A DNA stretch of 18,294 bases from Anaerolineales bacterium (lineage in GTDB: Bacteria > Chloroflexota > Anaerolineae > Anaerolineales > Villigracilaceae): NCBI GenBank assembly GCA_024763295.1, contig JANTFU010000009.1, positions 1 through 18,294 on the forward strand. The letters are read 5' to 3'. The notes under the pieces were generated by a model that saw nothing but the letters and a program-made list of their open reading frames with translations, was not told the origin of the DNA and did no database searches. The translations under genes and the position numbers were made by a program. Positions 17,517 through 18,294 of the stretch are shown here, in pieces. Positions within the stretch are counted from its first letter, which is position 1, and every line of letters starts with the position of its first letter.

Positions 17517-18086
17517 ATGCCAAAAATAGTCAACCACGACGCTTACAGAGTGAAATTGCTTGAACAGTGCTTCGACTTATTTACAAAGCACAGCTACGCC
17601 ACTATTTCTATGCGCCAAATCGCAAAAGAATTGGGGGTTTCAACCGGCACACTCTATCACTACTTTACTGGAAAAGACGATCTTTATAAGCAAATCGCGC
17701 TGATTCTCAGTCAAGAAGACATCTCGCAGATATCGACCTTTCTCTCACAAAAAGAAAGCATCAAAGAGCGGCTTGACCTTTTCTTCTCGCTAATGGCAGC
17801 AGATGAAGCCGAAATTTTAAAATCCATTATTTTTTCTCTAGATTTCTCACGTTTTTTTTCAAAAGATGAAAGAAATAAATATATAAAAGAAATTCGAAAA
17901 AAATACTTGGAGGTACTCACCCACAATATCGGCTTACCGTCAGATTTAGCAGCGCTCGTCTTTGCCGCAATAGATGGTTTAAGCATACATCACGCCATAG
18001 CACCCCAAGCAATAAATTTCGAGCGGCAATTAATCCTTTTAAAGAAGATGACCCTACAAGAAATGGAGGCAAGAAATATCAAATAA
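17517..18086 (+). CDS. TetR/AcrR-family transcriptional regulator
   Basis: A 189-residue repressor of typical TetR length. The N-terminal DNA-binding domain has LFTKHSYATISMRQIAKELGVSTGTLYHYFTGKDDLYKQI (about 21-60), with the recognition helix VSTGTLYHYF. The C-terminal ligand domain (about 65-189) is not similar to one I recognise, so the inducer is unknown. AAAAGG (17504-17509) is 7 nt before the ATG. A palindromic operator covers its own promoter. The gene is notably richer in A and T than most of the window and uses many AAA/ATT/TTT codons, which could mean recent acquisition. A lipoprotein gene starts 64 bp downstream on the same strand and is its likely partner. Confidence 0.93.
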   Translation: MPKIVNHDAYRVKLLEQCFDLFTKHSYATISMRQIAKELGVSTGTLYHYFTGKDDLYKQIALILSQEDISQISTFLSQKESIKERLDLFFSLMAADEAEILKSIIFSLDFSRFFSKDERNKYIKEIRKKYLEVLTHNIGLPSDLAALVFAAIDGLSIHHAIAPQAINFERQLILLKKMTLQEMEARNIK

Positions 18087-18150
18087 CTTCCAATTCACCC
18101 CACCATATCACCCTACAAACAAAGAATTATAAACGAGAGGAGAGACTCCT

Positions 18151-18294
18151 ATGAACAAAAAAATATATATCCTTATCTTTCTTGTCTCCATACTGTTCCT
18201 AACCGGATGCACTGGCACAGCCACCCCCACATCCGCTCCCACCAAGAATGCTCCTCAAGAACCCACCAAAGAGCCAACACAAGAGCCAACCGAA
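18151..18294 (+). CDS. Lipoprotein, N-terminal part (runs off the window)
   Basis: The first 48 codons of a lipoprotein: MNKKIYILIFLVSILFLTGC with lipobox LTGC (Cys20), then a Thr/Pro-rich linker with repeats of the EPTKEPTQEPTE kind. AGGAG (18138-18142) is 8 nt before the ATG. The frame is still open at the window end, so the functional domain is not visible. In related bacteria such starts often belong to ABC-transporter substrate-binding proteins or other surface lipoproteins, and a TetR gene beside it would fit a regulated transport system, but this is a guess. Confidence 0.85.
   Translation, partial: MNKKIYILIFLVSILFLTGCTGTATPTSAPTKNAPQEPTKEPTQEPTE

Overview
The window reads as a chromosomal segment of a free-living bacterium, most likely a member of the Chloroflexota (class Anaerolineae). 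This is an inference from gene content and style: several lipoproteins carry long Thr/Pro/Ala linkers (TPTATP type) directly after the lipidated Cys, which is typical of that group. No rRNA or other phylogenetic marker is present to settle it. I recognise no plasmid, phage or CRISPR locus and no tRNA.

Layout. 172-1973 (+): a thioredoxin followed by two linker-rich lipoproteins. 2043-4398 (-): xseA, xseB, a DUF212/YuiD-type membrane protein and a 66-residue small protein; two of the three gaps between them hold palindromic repeats. The two blocks converge on a shared bidirectional terminator at 1992-2029. 4627-7836 (+): a HIT-family nucleotide-binding enzyme, a DUF3048 lipoprotein with an SdrD-type B domain spliced into it, and an orphan sensor histidine kinase. 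8151-9353 (+): a thiolase. 9370-9580: a MITE-like element. 9653-10006 (+): a four-helix-bundle (23S IVS/S23-type) protein between heptamer arrays. 10031-10918 (-): metF. 11146-14369 (+): a GMC/cholesterol-oxidase-like flavoprotein, a small lipoprotein and a membrane-anchored glycerophosphodiester phosphodiesterase. 14436-14622: a DinB-like gene remnant. 14735-15481 (-): a MerR/TipAS regulator with a 19-bp-spacer promoter. 15679-16985 (-): an ECF sigma factor and its anti-sigma factor, overlapping by ATGA. 17108-17310 (-): a frameshifted remnant of the 3' end of a class II lysyl-tRNA synthetase. 17517-18294 (+): a TetR regulator and the start of another lipoprotein.

Most genes are ordinary housekeeping or envelope genes. 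The remarkable part is the non-coding fraction: almost every gap holds a structured repeat, in at least eight families. These are (1) a 23-bp motif present four times, two copies forming the inverted ends of a 211-bp element; (2) a GC-rich multi-hairpin core present twice; (3) a GAAGCAATCTC/GAGATTGCTTC palindrome present twice; (4) octamer arrays (unit GTTTGAAA-like) at four gene ends or starts; (5) heptamer arrays, including a pair flanking the four-helix-bundle gene; (6) GCGACAT palindromes; (7) a TCACGCAAAG inverted repeat; (8) a 114-bp CAGTCCCTGAGCGG inverted-repeat element. Several arrays run into stop codons or stop exactly at start codons, so they form the C-terminal codons or the whole 5' leader of neighbouring genes.

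All calls rest on reading the sequence and on memory of protein families. No database search was possible.
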